This document shows positions 50,370 to 60,282 of a stretch of DNA of 64,000 bases, one piece after another. Numbering within the stretch: the first letter of the stretch is position 1; every line of letters starts with the position of its first letter. This stretch comes from Betaproteobacteria bacterium (GTDB lineage Bacteria; Pseudomonadota; Gammaproteobacteria; Burkholderiales; Ga0077523): assembly GCA_016125475.1 (NCBI GenBank), contig WGLR01000009.1, positions 111,731-175,730 of the forward strand, written 5' to 3'. The position numbers and the translations under genes were made by a program. The notes under the pieces were generated by a model that was not told where the DNA came from, did no database searches, and saw only the letters and a program-made list of their open reading frames with translations.

Positions 50370-50575
50370 GTACCGTGCGTACGTGACACGCGCGCGGCAG
50401 ATCGCCGTCGAACGGGCCGGACGGCCACGAGGGCGACAGCGCGCCACGGGCGCGCACCCGGAAGGAATCGAGCCGCACGAGGCCGCTCAGGCAGCCGGTG
50501 CGAATTGCAACCCCGCCCTCGCACCGCCGGCCATTCACGGGAACCGGCCTCGCAGGCGGCCAAACTGGTAGAGCT

Positions 50576-51928
50576 ATGGGAGCAATCAAGGAAGTACTCG
50601 TACCCGATATCGGCGACTTCAAGGACGTCCCGGTCATCGAGATCCTCGTGAACCCCGGCGACAGCATCGAAGCCGAGACGTCGGTCGTGACGCTCGAGTC
50701 CGACAAGGCCACGATGGAGGTGCCCAGCCCCATCGCCGGTGTCGTGAAGGATCTGAAGGTGAAGGTGGGTGACAAGGTGTCCCAGGGCTCCCTGATCCTC
50801 ACGGTGGAGGCCGCCGAAGCGGCCGGCGCTCCGGCTGCCACGCCGGAGCCCGCCACCCCCGCACCGGCACCCGCACCAGCGCCGACCTCCGCGCCTGCCG
50901 CCTCCGCGGGCACTTCTCCCGCCGTGCTCGACGTAGCGCCGAGCCCGTCCTCCGCTCCCGCCGCGCCCCCGACCCAGCCCGTCGAGATCGACGAGGCCGG
51001 GTTCGCGAAGGCCCACGCAAGCCCTTCCATCCGCCGTTTCGCGCGCGAACTCGGCGTCGATCTCGGCAAGGTGAACGGCACCGGTCCCAAGGGACGGATC
51101 CTCCGGGAAGACATCCAGAATTTCGTGAAACAGGCCCTCTCCGGGGCTTCTGCGGGCGCCTCGCAGGGTGCCGGCGGTCCTGGACTTGCACTGGGACTGC
51201 CCGCCTGGCCCACGGTCGACTTCGCGAAGTTCGGGCCGGTCGAGACGCAACCGATGTCCCGGATCAAGAAGATCTCCGGGCCAGCCCTGCACCGCAACTG
51301 GATCCACATCCCGCACATCACGCAGCAGGACGAGGCCGACATCACGGAACTCGAGGCCTTCCGCAAGTCGATGGGCGACGAGGCGAAAAAGCAGGGCGTG
51401 AAGCTCACGCCGCTCGCGTTCATCATGAAGGCGGTCGTAGCCGCGCTGAAGCGGCACCCCGAATTCAACAGTTCCCTCGCGCCGTCCGGCGACGCGCTGA
51501 TCCTCAAGCGCTACTACCACATCGGCGTGGCCGTCGACACGCCCGGCGGGCTCGTCGTCCCGGTGGTCCGGGATGTCGACAAGAAGGGCATCTTCGACCT
51601 CGCGCGCGAACTCGGCGAGGTGAGCGCCCGCGCCCGGGACGGCAAGCTCGGTCCGACGGACATGCAGGGCGGCACGTTCTCGATTTCCAGCCTCGGCGGC
51701 ATCGGCGGCACCCACTTCACGCCGATCATCAACGCGCCCGAAGTCGCGATCCTCGGTGTGTCCCGCTCGTCGCTGAAGCCGGTCTGGAAGGACGGGGCGT
51801 TCGAACCACGCCTGATCCTGCCGCTGTCGCTGTCGTACGACCACCGTGCGATCGACGGCGCGGAAGGTGCACGGTTCATCACGTACCTGAACGGCGTGCT
51901 GTCCGACATCCGGCGCGTGCTGCTCTAG
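50576..51928 (+). CDS. aceF: Dihydrolipoamide acetyltransferase (PDH E2)
   Basis: This 450-residue E2 subunit has one lipoyl domain (residues 1-80; lipoyl Lys44 in [10 protein letters not shown]). An Ala/Pro-rich linker (about 82-138) and a peripheral-subunit-binding domain ([19 protein letters not shown]) follow. The catalytic domain has its His in [18 protein letters not shown]. coli AceF has three lipoyl domains; one is normal for many other proteobacteria. The dihydrolipoamide dehydrogenase gene is not in the window. The next gene, nadD, begins 85 bases later. Confidence 0.95.
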   Translation: MGAIKEVLVPDIGDFKDVPVIEILVNPGDSIEAETSVVTLESDKATMEVPSPIAGVVKDLKVKVGDKVSQGSLILTVEAAEAAGAPAATPEPATPAPAPAPAPTSAPAASAGTSPAVLDVAPSPSSAPAAPPTQPVEIDEAGFAKAHASPSIRRFARELGVDLGKVNGTGPKGRILREDIQNFVKQALSGASAGASQGAGGPGLALGLPAWPTVDFAKFGPVETQPMSRIKKISGPALHRNWIHIPHITQQDEADITELEAFRKSMGDEAKKQGVKLTPLAFIMKAVVAALKRHPEFNSSLAPSGDALILKRYYHIGVAVDTPGGLVVPVVRDVDKKGIFDLARELGEVSARARDGKLGPTDMQGGTFSISSLGGIGGTHFTPIINAPEVAILGVSRSSLKPVWKDGAFEPRLILPLSLSYDHRAIDGAEGARFITYLNGVLSDIRRVLL

Positions 51929-52013
51929 TGTTCCGGGCGCGCAACCCTGCCGCGTCCCCGTCGTTCGCACGGACGTCGCGCGGTTTCGCGCTCCCGCCCG
52001 GGGTGCCGGTTCG

Positions 52014-52667
52014 TTGAAGCCGGTCGGCATCCTGGGCGGCACCTTCGACCCGGTGCACTTCGCGCATCTGCGGCTCGCCCACGAGGCCTTCGTGGCCGCC
52101 GACCTGTCGCAGGTGCACTTCATCCCGGCCGCCCGACCGCCCCACCGGGAGACCCCGGCGGTGACTGCGGCGCATCGCCTGCGCATGGTGGAGCTCGCGG
52201 TGGCGGGCGACGACCGCTTCGTGGCGGACGACCGCGAACTGCGACGCACGACGCCGAGCTATACGATCGATACCGTCGGGTCGCTCCGGCACGAACTGGG
52301 ACCGGACGCCCCCTTGTGCCTCATCCTCGGGGCCGACGCATTCGTGCTGTTCGACACGTGGCGGCAGTGGGAACGACTGCTCGAATCCGTCCACGTGATG
52401 GTCGCCACACGCCCGGGGTTCGCGATCGATCCGGAGGGGGCGGCGCTGCGCGCCGAACTGCTGGCCCGGCGCACCCAGCGCATCGCGGACCTTGCATCCA
52501 CGGCAGGCGGCCGCATATTTCCTTTCGTGATCACGCCCATGGACATCTCCGGGAGCCGCATCCGCGAGGATCTCGCGGCCGGGAGCAGTCCCCGCTATTT
52601 GCTTCCCGATTCCGTCCTCGGCTATATTGAATCCAATCGTCTCTACAGGAGTCCGGATGCAGCCTGA
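52014..52667 (+). CDS. nadD: Nicotinate-nucleotide adenylyltransferase
   Basis: This 217-residue enzyme makes deamido-NAD from nicotinate mononucleotide and ATP. The nucleotidyltransferase motif GGTFDPVHFAHL is at residues 8-19, and the C-terminal ISGSRIRE corresponds to I-S-x-T-x-I-R. It starts at TTG; no in-frame ATG or GTG precedes the conserved motif. It overlaps rsfS by 11 bases, the standard nadD-rsfS arrangement. Confidence 0.93.
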   Translation: MKPVGILGGTFDPVHFAHLRLAHEAFVAADLSQVHFIPAARPPHRETPAVTAAHRLRMVELAVAGDDRFVADDRELRRTTPSYTIDTVGSLRHELGPDAPLCLILGADAFVLFDTWRQWERLLESVHVMVATRPGFAIDPEGAALRAELLARRTQRIADLASTAGGRIFPFVITPMDISGSRIREDLAAGSSPRYLLPDSVLGYIESNRLYRSPDAA

Positions 52668-53070
52668 CACACTGGCACACGCAGTCACCGGCGCGCTCGA
52701 AGACATCAAGGCGCGCGACATTTCCGTGCTGGATGTCCGTCAGCTGACCTCCCTCTTCGACATCGTGATCGTCGCGAGCGCGGATTCCGCGCGGCAGACG
52801 AAAGCCCTGTCGCGCCACGTCCAGGACTGCGCGAAGGACGCCGGCGGGCGTGTCTACGGCGTCGAGGGCGAGGATTCCGGCGAATGGGTTCTCGTGGATC
52901 TCGGCGACGTCGTCGTCCACATCATGCAGCCCGCGATCCGGGACTACTACAACCTCGAGGAGCTCTGGGGCGGGCAGCGCCAGCGCCCGACACGCGCGGA
53001 TGGCTCCGACACCGACGACGGCGGCCGCGCCCCGGCGACCGCAACGGCCGACACGAGCCAGAGCCGCTAG
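52657..53070 (+). CDS. rsfS: Ribosome silencing factor
   Basis: This 137-residue RsfS/YbeB-Iojap protein binds L14 of the large ribosomal subunit and blocks joining of the subunits during starvation. The motif DISVLDVRQLTSLFDIVIVASADSARQ and GEWVLVDLGDVVVHIM are diagnostic. A C-terminal tail of about 25 residues, rich in Arg, Asp and Thr, extends beyond the usual end. CAGGAG before ATG 52657 sets the start, inside the nadD 3' end. Confidence 0.93.
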   Translation: MQPDTLAHAVTGALEDIKARDISVLDVRQLTSLFDIVIVASADSARQTKALSRHVQDCAKDAGGRVYGVEGEDSGEWVLVDLGDVVVHIMQPAIRDYYNLEELWGGQRQRPTRADGSDTDDGGRAPATATADTSQSR

Positions 53071-53101
53071 CACCGACGTCCCGTCCCTCGCGCGCCAGGG
53101 G

Positions 53102-53581
53102 ATGCGTGTTCACCTCGTCACGGTCGGCCACCGACAGCCCGCCTGGGTCGACGCGGCATTCGCCGACTATGCGAGGCGTCTGTCGCAGGAAGTCCGTCTC
53201 GAACTCGTCTCGCTGAAGCCGGAGACCCGTCCGGCGACCGCCGGCGAAGCCGCGATCGCGAAGCTGCTCGCGCGCGAGGCACAGAGGATCACCGCGGCGA
53301 TTCCCGCGGGTGCGCTGATCGTCGCGCTCGACGAGCGCGGGAAGGCCGTGACGACACGGGATCTCGCAACACAGCTGGAGCGCTGGCTGGCAGGCGGACG
53401 CGACGTTGCGCTCGTCGTCGGCAGCGCGGACGGGCTCGACGCGGGCCTCAAGTCCCGGGCGGACATGACGTTGTCACTGTCTGCACTGACCCTGCCCCAT
53501 GGACTCGTTCGCGTGCTGATCGCCGAACAGCTCTACCGGGCACTGTCGCTGTTGAAGGGTCACCCGTATCATCGCGACTGA
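53102..53581 (+). CDS. rlmH: 23S rRNA pseudouridine(1915) N3-methyltransferase
   Basis: This 159-residue SPOUT methyltransferase modifies pseudouridine 1915 of 23S rRNA. LIVALDERGKAVTTRDLA, the glycine-rich loop LVVGSADGLDAGL (most family members have G-G-A-D-G here) and the trefoil-knot end LRVLIAEQLYRALSLLKGHPYHRD-like stretch identify it. It follows rsfS after 31 bases, as in most betaproteobacteria. Confidence 0.93.
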   Translation: MRVHLVTVGHRQPAWVDAAFADYARRLSQEVRLELVSLKPETRPATAGEAAIAKLLAREAQRITAAIPAGALIVALDERGKAVTTRDLATQLERWLAGGRDVALVVGSADGLDAGLKSRADMTLSLSALTLPHGLVRVLIAEQLYRALSLLKGHPYHRD

Positions 53582-53603
53582 CATCAGAACGCATAAGACT
53601 CCG

Positions 53604-54227
53604 GTGAGCGTAACGTTTCGTCACATCTATCTCGCTTCGCGCAGCCCGCGACGGCGCGAAATCCTGTCGCAGATCGGCGTGCGATTCGAAATGCTCCTGC
53701 TGCGGGACAGTACGGGACGCACACCGGATGTGGACGAGAGCCCGGTGCCGGGCGAATCGCCCGCCGACTACGTCACCCGGCTCGCCCGCGAGAAGGCACA
53801 GGTCGGCTGGTCCCGCATGCTCCAGCGCCACCTGCCGCTCGCTCCCGTCCTCGCGGCCGACACGACCGTCTCGATCGACGGCGAGATCGTCGGCAAGCCG
53901 ACGGATCGCGAGCAGGCCACCGAGATCCTCCGGCGCCTGTCGGGCCGCACGCACGAGGTCCACACGGCCGTCGCGCTGCAGTTCGAGCGCCTCCTCGACT
54001 CCGCCCTGAGCTCCACGTCGGTCACGTTCGGCGCCCTGTCGGACGATGCGATCCGGCACTACGTCACCACCGGGGACCCGATGGACAAGGCCGGCGCCTA
54101 TGGCATCCAGGGCAGGGCCGCGATCTTCGTGGAAGGCATCGCGGGCAGCTACACGGGCGTGATGGGACTGCCCGCGTTCGAGACGGCGCGACTGCTCGAG
54201 AAGGTCGGCATCGCGCTGCCACCATGA
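53604..54227 (+). CDS. maf: Maf-family nucleotide pyrophosphatase
   Basis: This 207-residue protein hydrolyses non-canonical or pyrimidine nucleoside triphosphates. IYLASRSPRRREILSQIG is the N-terminal substrate loop, ADTTVSIDGEIVGKP holds the catalytic Asp, and DKAGAYGIQGRAAIFVEGI with YTGVMGLP is the C-terminal signature of the YhdE type. The start is a GTG 22 bases after rlmH. The stop overlaps the rng start (ATGA). Confidence 0.92.
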   Translation: MSVTFRHIYLASRSPRRREILSQIGVRFEMLLLRDSTGRTPDVDESPVPGESPADYVTRLAREKAQVGWSRMLQRHLPLAPVLAADTTVSIDGEIVGKPTDREQATEILRRLSGRTHEVHTAVALQFERLLDSALSSTSVTFGALSDDAIRHYVTTGDPMDKAGAYGIQGRAAIFVEGIAGSYTGVMGLPAFETARLLEKVGIALPP

Positions 54228-55675
54228 AGGAAGAGATTCTCGTCAACGTCACGCCCCAGGAAACACGCGTGGCGCTGATGCAGCAGGGCTCTGCCCAGGA
54301 ACTGCACGTCGAGCGCGCGGGATCGCGCGGCCTCGTCGGCAACATCTACGTGGGCGTGGTGAGCCGGGTGCTGCCCGGCATGCAGTCGGCGTTCGTGCAG
54401 ATCGGGCTGGACCGTGCGGCCTTCCTGCACGTCGCCGACCTCTGGGGCAGCCGCAACGGCTACGAAGCCAAGCCGATCGAGAAGATCCTGCACGACGGCG
54501 ACCGTCTGCTCGTGCAGGTGATCAAGGACCCGATCGGCACGAAGGGGGCGCGCCTGTCGACCCAGGTCAGCATCGCGGGGCGTTTCCTCGTTTTCCTGCC
54601 CCAGGAATCCCACATCGGCATCTCGCAGCGCATCGAGGACGAGAGCGAGCGCACGCAGCTCCGCGAAAAGCTCCAGCAGCTACTCGGCGACGAGCCGGCC
54701 GGCGGCTACATCATCCGGACCATGGCGGAAACCGCGACGGACGACGAACTGCGCGCCGATCTCGACTACCTTCGCCGGCTCTGGACGGGCATCCAGGAGA
54801 AGTCACGCCTCACGGCGGCTCCGGCGCTCCTGTACCAGGACCTGAACCTGAGCCTGCGCGTGCTGCGGGACCTCGCGACCGAGCAGACCCAGGTCGTGCT
54901 CGTCGACTCGCGGGAGACGTTCGAGGACGTGCGTGCGTTCGCGCGCGAGTACGCGCTGCCCTTCGCAGACCGCATCGAGCACTATACGGGCGACCGGCCG
55001 CTGTTCGACCTCTACAACGTGGAGGACGAGATCGAGCGTGCGCTGGCCCGGCGCGTGACGCTCAAGTCGGGCGGCTACCTCATCATCGACCAGACCGAAG
55101 CCCTCACGACCGTCGACGTGAACACCGGCGGCTTCGTGAGCGGCCGCAGCTTCGACGAGACCATCTTCAAGACCAATCTCGAAGCCGCGCAGGTGATCGC
55201 GCGACAGCTCCGGCTGCGCAACCTCGGCGGGATCATCATCATCGACTTCATCGACATGGACAACGACACGCACCGCGACGCGGTGCTGGCGGAGTTCCGG
55301 AAGGCGCTCGCGACCGATCGCACGCGCATGACGATCAACGGCTTCACGCAGCTCGGTCTCGTCGAGATGACCCGGAAGCGCACGCGCGAAAGTCTCGCGC
55401 ACGTGCTCTGCGAACCGTGCCCGACCTGCCACGGCCGCGGCGAACTCAAGACGGCGCAGACGGTGTGCTACGAGATCCTGCGCGAACTCGTCCGCGAGGC
55501 GCGGCAGTTCGATGCGCGGGAATTCCGGATCCTCGCGTCGCAGAAGGTCATCGACACGTTTCTTGACGAGGAGTCGCAGGGTCTCGCGATGCTCGAGGAA
55601 TTCATCGGCAAGCCCATCCGCCTGCAGGTCGAGACGATCTATTCCCAGGAGCAGTACGACATCGTGCTGTCGTGA
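54224..55675 (+). CDS. rng: Ribonuclease G
   Basis: This 483-residue endoribonuclease matures the 16S rRNA 5' end and decays mRNAs. It has an S1 domain (about 38-120), a 5'-sensor region (TRVALMQQG at the N-terminus), DNase I-like catalytic aspartates in TVDVNTGGFVSG and IIIIDFIDMDN, and the zinc-link Cys in CEPCPTCHGRG. The length is right for RNase G and there is no long RNase E-type C-terminal tail. It is the last gene of the nadD operon. Confidence 0.94.
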   Translation: MKEEILVNVTPQETRVALMQQGSAQELHVERAGSRGLVGNIYVGVVSRVLPGMQSAFVQIGLDRAAFLHVADLWGSRNGYEAKPIEKILHDGDRLLVQVIKDPIGTKGARLSTQVSIAGRFLVFLPQESHIGISQRIEDESERTQLREKLQQLLGDEPAGGYIIRTMAETATDDELRADLDYLRRLWTGIQEKSRLTAAPALLYQDLNLSLRVLRDLATEQTQVVLVDSRETFEDVRAFAREYALPFADRIEHYTGDRPLFDLYNVEDEIERALARRVTLKSGGYLIIDQTEALTTVDVNTGGFVSGRSFDETIFKTNLEAAQVIARQLRLRNLGGIIIIDFIDMDNDTHRDAVLAEFRKALATDRTRMTINGFTQLGLVEMTRKRTRESLAHVLCEPCPTCHGRGELKTAQTVCYEILRELVREARQFDAREFRILASQKVIDTFLDEESQGLAMLEEFIGKPIRLQVETIYSQEQYDIVLS

Positions 55676-55874
55676 CGCAAGGGCGGGCCGTCCCGCATGA
55701 GCGGCGACTCCGCATGACGAACCCGACATCCTGCCGGGAGGGTCCTCTTCCGTGTGAACCGGGGACGCTCGGGCCATCCGTCGGACGCACCCTGCACCAT
55801 CCCCGGCTCCAATGCCCGGGACGCCCTCCCCGGACGCCCCCATGGCTCCACTCGCAAGTCAATCGTGCACCATG

Positions 55875-56567
55875 TCACTGCGACAACGTGCAGGTGCCCC
55901 CGGCGCCATCCCGAACGTAATTATCGGTCCCCGACGCATTCGCGGCGCTGATCACATTCAGTCCCGCGCCGAGAAAGACCGGCGTATGAGTCCGGGTCGT
56001 GCCGTTCAGCTGCGTCAGCGCAACGTTGTTCACGGACACGTTCAGCAAGTAGCTCCCGTTGTCGAACAGATTGATGAACGGCTGCGCGCGCCCGGTAAGC
56101 GGGTTCACGGCACATCCCGGTGTGACCGTTGCATAGGACCGGCCGCTCGCGGACGTTTCCGTCTCGCCGCTCACCGTGTTGGTCCGGGTGTCCGGGATGC
56201 AGACGTTCGGCTGCCCGGGGTAAGTGACCGTCGCGTCGAACACGTATCGGTCCGCGGTCCTCCTGTTCAATGCGACGCGCACCGAATTCGTACCGTTTGC
56301 CAGCCAGACCGTGGCGTCCGGACTGACGAACGTCACGTTCGCGACAGGTGCGTCATTCAGCCAGACGGTACCGCCGGCATTCTTCCTGGGGTTGTAGAGG
56401 CCGGCCTGAATCATGGGTGCCATCCCCGAAACGGGATTGACTGCGCAGAGCAACCCGGCCGAAGCGTAGGTGGTGCCGCTCGGCCCGACGATGATCCCTG
56501 TCGCCGCCGACGTCGCGGTGGCGATCCAGGCCATGCCGATCATCGCGAGCACCTCGAGCGATTTCAT
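55875..56567 (-). CDS. Exported protein made of two related halves
   Basis: This 230-residue protein has a signal peptide (MKSLEVLAMIGMAWIATATS, cleavage near SAA). Two homologous segments of about 85-90 residues follow. The first contains SGTTYASAGLLCAVNPVSG and the second SGRSYATVTPGCAVNPLTG, each followed by a Q-x-(x)-(I)-N/AGLYN-like strand and ending in a Cys. Four Cys in regular positions suggest one disulphide per half. I do not recognise the family. GAGGAG precedes ATG 56567. A large compound inverted repeat lies 33-78 bases upstream of the start codon. There is no PEP-CTERM signal. Confidence 0.7.
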   Translation of the reverse strand: MKSLEVLAMIGMAWIATATSAATGIIVGPSGTTYASAGLLCAVNPVSGMAPMIQAGLYNPRKNAGGTVWLNDAPVANVTFVSPDATVWLANGTNSVRVALNRRTADRYVFDATVTYPGQPNVCIPDTRTNTVSGETETSASGRSYATVTPGCAVNPLTGRAQPFINLFDNGSYLLNVSVNNVALTQLNGTTRTHTPVFLGAGLNVISAANASGTDNYVRDGAGGTCTLSQ

Positions 56568-56599
56568 GAACGTACTCCTCGTGAGATGAAACAACTGGT

Positions 56600-56645
56600 A
56601 CGTTGACACATCCGTCACCGTGCCGACGGTGACGATTGTCAACGT
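56600..56645. promoter_or_regulatory. Compound inverted repeat upstream of the two-half exported protein
   Basis: The outer arms ACGTTGACA (56600-56608) and TGTCAACGT (56637-56645) are exact complements. The inner arms CGTCACCGT (56613-56621) and ACGGTGACG (56626-56634) are exact complements around GCCG. That gives 18 paired bases separated by a 4/2-base internal bulge. It could be a leader RNA structure or a double operator. TTGACA occurs on both strands. Confidence 0.75.
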
Positions 56646-56802
56646 CGTTGCCTGCATTTCGTGAAATATCGAGCCCCCGCAGGGGATTCCGTCGATCCTG
56701 CGCCCGACGTCGATGCAACGGGCATCCTGGCAGGACCCGCTCCGCGCAACGCAGCCGGGGCGGGCGCTCAGACGGGACGTGGTGACGAACCCGACTGACG
56801 CG

Positions 56803-59800
56803 TCACTCTCGCGACGGAGTCAGCGTCAGGACATTCAAGTCCGCACCGACGCGTTCCCGCGCCACCTCGACGAGATGTTCGTGGTGGGTGAGGAAGATCA
56901 CCTGCGTCCTGCGGGAAAGCTCGCCGAGGACCGCGAGACCCGCGCGTGACCGGCTGTCGTGGAAGTTCACGAACAGGTCGTCGGCGATGAACGGCAGCGG
57001 ACGGTCGGCCTCGATGTGGAGTTCGAGTGCGGCCAGTCGCAGGGCGAGGAAGAGCTGGTCTCGCGTGCCTTCGCTGAGCCCTTCGACCGTGACGCGTTCG
57101 CCACCCGGGCGCACCGCGATGAGCCTGGGCGGCGTCGCTTCGAAGTCGGGGACGAGGCGTTCGAAGCTGCCCAGCGTGAGATGGGCGAACAGGGTGCCTG
57201 CGCGCTGCAGCAGGGGGCCCTGCCTGCGTTCGCGATAGCGGTCGATCGCCCAGCGGAGCAGGCGCGCAGCCGTGGCGACCTTCATGTAGCGCTCCGCCGC
57301 ATCGCCCATCCGGGCCAGAGCCTCGCGGCGCCGGGATTCCGCGACGGCGGCATCCGCGCTGCCCCGGATCCGGTCCACTGTCGCCTCGGCCTCGGTCAGT
57401 TCGCGCGCGAGCTGCGTCTTGCGGTCTACCGCGGACTTCAGCCGCTCGTCCAGTTCGTCGAGTCGCACCTTCACCGTTTCGGGGGGAAGCTCGTCGGACT
57501 CCGCGAGCAGCACCTCGAACGTCAGTCCGTCTCCCGCGTCGACGATTTCCTCTCGATGCCGGTGCAGTGCCTCTTCCAGCGTGCGCCGGCGTTCGGCCTG
57601 GGCGATGCGCGAACGCAGCAGGCCGTGATCATCCGTGTCTGCCAGCGTGTAGAGGGACTCCAGCGAGGCTCGCGTCGCGGCGAGCGAGGTCTCGACGTCG
57701 CGGACCCTGGTCCCGGTCGCCTGCCGCTCGGCCTCCAGACGATCACGCTCCCTGCTCGCGTCCCGCGCACGCTGGAGTCGCTCGACCAGCGTGCCGGCCA
57801 GATCGAACGGGTCCGCGCCGTCGTCCGGCAGACCGAGCGAATCGAACACGGTGCGGGCATCGTTCGCGAAGCCTGCGAGTTCGTTCTCCATCAGGCGAAT
57901 GCGATGCGCGCGGATCTCCTCGATCCGGGTCATCCGGTCGAGAACGTCCTCCGCGAGCCCGATCGCACCGATCGCGGCGTCGTGACTGATCCGGTCGGGA
58001 TCGAGCGCCGCCGCCCGAAGCGCACCCGTCCATCGCGCCGTCCATTCCTCCACGGATGCCGAAGCAGCCGCGAGTCGCCGCTCCAGGCTGGCGAGGTCGG
58101 CTTCGGCCTCCGAGGTCTGCCTCACCAGCATCTCGGCCCCCGCCCTGGCGGCCTGATGGTCTCCGATCAGCTTCTCGGCGACATCGCAGGCCCGCGCGAG
58201 GTCGGCGTCCTCGTCGACGCCCGCTTCCGAGGCCCGCAGCGCAGAGCGCAGGCGACTCGCGGCCGCGGCTTCCGCTTCCTGCTCGCTCGCGAGTTCGCGC
58301 GCCTTCCTCTCCAGGTCTGCCCGGGCGTCGAGCGCCGCCTTCCGGTTCGCGAGCCACGCGGAAATGTCGTCCAGCGCCATGCCGGGCAGGCCGTACGACC
58401 GCGCGTTCTCGTCCCACGCCGCGTCGAACTCGTCGAGCGCGCGGCGCGCCGCGTCGAAGTCGTGCGCCCGGGCCTCGACGGCGGCAGCGTCGCGTTCACT
58501 TTCCTGTTGCAGGCCCGTGAGTCGCGCCGAGTCGGCCGCACGATCACGCTGGCTGTCCACGAGCCTATCCGCCTGCTCGATCGCCGCGTCCAGACGCGGC
58601 GCGCCGGTCTCGAGCGTTTCCTCGTGCGCCTTGATGCGACGCCACAGCGCGTCGCGCGCCGAGCGTACCTGCAGGACCTCGTCGAGCGTGACCACGGCGT
58701 GTCCGGCCGCGAACTGCTCGAGCGCGAGCGCGGCACGGCGGGCCTGCTCCCTGGCCTGTTCGTGCTGCTGTCGCGCGAGCTCGACGGCCGAAGTCAGCTT
58801 CGCACGGTCGCGTTTCAGCGCCGACAGGCGTTCCTCGCCCGGGACCGCCAGCGCGGAAAGCGCCTGAGGATCCATGCGCCAGGGCACGAGGGTGTTCAGC
58901 GCACCGTCCAGGACCGATCGGGCGATGTCGATGGCAGACCGCAGCGCCCGCTGTCGCGGGCCACTCTGCCGGAAGGGCCGGGCTGCCTCCAGCGCGGTCG
59001 CGAGGTCGGGCGATGGCGCCGGCACGGACGGACTCGCGAGTGCGGACTCGAGCCGTGTCAGTGCGGCACGCGCCCTGTCCCGGTTTTCGCGGGCGGACGC
59101 CAGTGCCTGCACCCTTTCACCACGCTCGCGCGCGATCGACGCGAGCGTCTTCAGGGCGAGTGAGGACGGCAGCATGGCTCTGAGCGCGTCCTCGTCCGAC
59201 GGCCAGCCGATCTGAGTCGCGTTCGCACCCATCTCCCGAAGCAACGCGTGGACTTCCTCCAGACCGCGTGCGATGTCGCGGGGATGATTGCGGCAGGCTC
59301 CCGCCTGCTCCGCGAGGCGTTCCACCTTCGGGGCGATCGCCAGGATGTCGTGGTCGAGAACGAGCGCGTCGAGCTTCTCGCGCAGCGAGGCAACGTTGTC
59401 GCGGAGCAGCTTGAGGGCGGCGGTCTGCTCGGTGAGGACCCTTTCGCCTTCGCCGAGCCGCTTCGCGGCATCCGCGGGAAATTCGACGGCGGCCGGCAGG
59501 GCCTGCAGTTCCGCCTGCGTCTCGCGCCATTGCGCGACGCGTGGTGCGACGCGACGCATGCGCTCCAGCTTCTGACGCGTGACGAACAGTCCCTCGTAGT
59601 GCGTAGCGGCTTCCCGGGCTGCTTCCCGGATCGACGCCACCCTGCCTGTCGCGGCAGACCAGCTTTCGGTCTCGACCGTGGCGTCGCGCAGGGCTTCCCT
59701 GGCGGCCTCGTACTGATCGAGGGCCTGGTAGAAGGCCCGGTCGCCGGACTTGCGCGGGGCGTAGAGCCCGTCGGCCTCGGCGGCCAGTTCGTCGCAGACG

Positions 59801-60282
59801 GCCCCGAGACTCGAGATGCCGGACGCGGACTGGAACAGAAGCCGGCCCACGTCGTCGGACGCGTCGAGAATCGTGCGACCCCCTTCGAGCAGTCCGGCCA
59901 GGTCCAGGCAGAACATGCGATCGAAGAGCTCGCCACCCACTGTGCCAAGGTGTCCGGCGAGCGCGGTCTCGGCGAGGACGTCGTCGTCGGGGCTTCTCAA
60001 CGGCTTGCGTCCCCGTGCCCGGTGGAACGCGAACGTGCCCGCCTCCCATTCGATCACCGCACCCAGGCGCAACTCGGAGAGCGGGTGCACGAAATCCATC
60101 TCGCTGCGATGCGGCATGCCGAACAGGAGTTCGGAGATCGCGCGACGGATGGTCGACTTGCCCGCTTCGTTCGGACCCACGATCACGTGGAAGTCCCTGT
60201 CCGTGCGCGGAAAGGACAGCACCTGGTCCGTGAAGCGTCCGTAGCGGATGAGCTCGAGCCTGCGCAGGCGCACCGACCTCAC
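56803..60282 (-). CDS. yhaN: YhaN-type SbcC-like AAA ATPase
   Basis: This 1159-residue SMC/Rad50-like protein has an N-terminal ATP-binding half with YGRFTDQVLSFP and Walker A GPNEAGKST (Lys42). Very long coiled-coil arms span about 190-1000. The C-terminal half has the signature GLSEGTRDQLFLALRLA and the Walker B region PLPFIADDLFVNF. No zinc-hook C-x-x-C is seen in the coiled coil, in contrast to SbcC/Rad50. The start GTG overlaps the stop of the nuclease gene (GTGA), so the two subunits are made together. A role in DNA end processing is inferred from the family. Confidence 0.88.
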   Translation of the reverse strand: MRSVRLRRLELIRYGRFTDQVLSFPRTDRDFHVIVGPNEAGKSTIRRAISELLFGMPHRSEMDFVHPLSELRLGAVIEWEAGTFAFHRARGRKPLRSPDDDVLAETALAGHLGTVGGELFDRMFCLDLAGLLEGGRTILDASDDVGRLLFQSASGISSLGAVCDELAAEADGLYAPRKSGDRAFYQALDQYEAAREALRDATVETESWSAATGRVASIREAAREAATHYEGLFVTRQKLERMRRVAPRVAQWRETQAELQALPAAVEFPADAAKRLGEGERVLTEQTAALKLLRDNVASLREKLDALVLDHDILAIAPKVERLAEQAGACRNHPRDIARGLEEVHALLREMGANATQIGWPSDEDALRAMLPSSLALKTLASIARERGERVQALASARENRDRARAALTRLESALASPSVPAPSPDLATALEAARPFRQSGPRQRALRSAIDIARSVLDGALNTLVPWRMDPQALSALAVPGEERLSALKRDRAKLTSAVELARQQHEQAREQARRAALALEQFAAGHAVVTLDEVLQVRSARDALWRRIKAHEETLETGAPRLDAAIEQADRLVDSQRDRAADSARLTGLQQESERDAAAVEARAHDFDAARRALDEFDAAWDENARSYGLPGMALDDISAWLANRKAALDARADLERKARELASEQEAEAAAASRLRSALRASEAGVDEDADLARACDVAEKLIGDHQAARAGAEMLVRQTSEAEADLASLERRLAAASASVEEWTARWTGALRAAALDPDRISHDAAIGAIGLAEDVLDRMTRIEEIRAHRIRLMENELAGFANDARTVFDSLGLPDDGADPFDLAGTLVERLQRARDASRERDRLEAERQATGTRVRDVETSLAATRASLESLYTLADTDDHGLLRSRIAQAERRRTLEEALHRHREEIVDAGDGLTFEVLLAESDELPPETVKVRLDELDERLKSAVDRKTQLARELTEAEATVDRIRGSADAAVAESRRREALARMGDAAERYMKVATAARLLRWAIDRYRERRQGPLLQRAGTLFAHLTLGSFERLVPDFEATPPRLIAVRPGGERVTVEGLSEGTRDQLFLALRLAALELHIEADRPLPFIADDLFVNFHDSRSRAGLAVLGELSRRTQVIFLTHHEHLVEVARERVGADLNVLTLTPSRE

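Noticed and set aside
47676..50447. Minus-strand ORF of 923 codons opposite aceE
   Set aside because: It is antisense to pyruvate dehydrogenase E1 and has no recognisable feature.
56959..59163. Plus-strand ORF of 734 codons opposite the YhaN gene
   Set aside because: It is Arg/Gly-rich and without motifs, and the minus-strand reading has Walker motifs and coiled coils.
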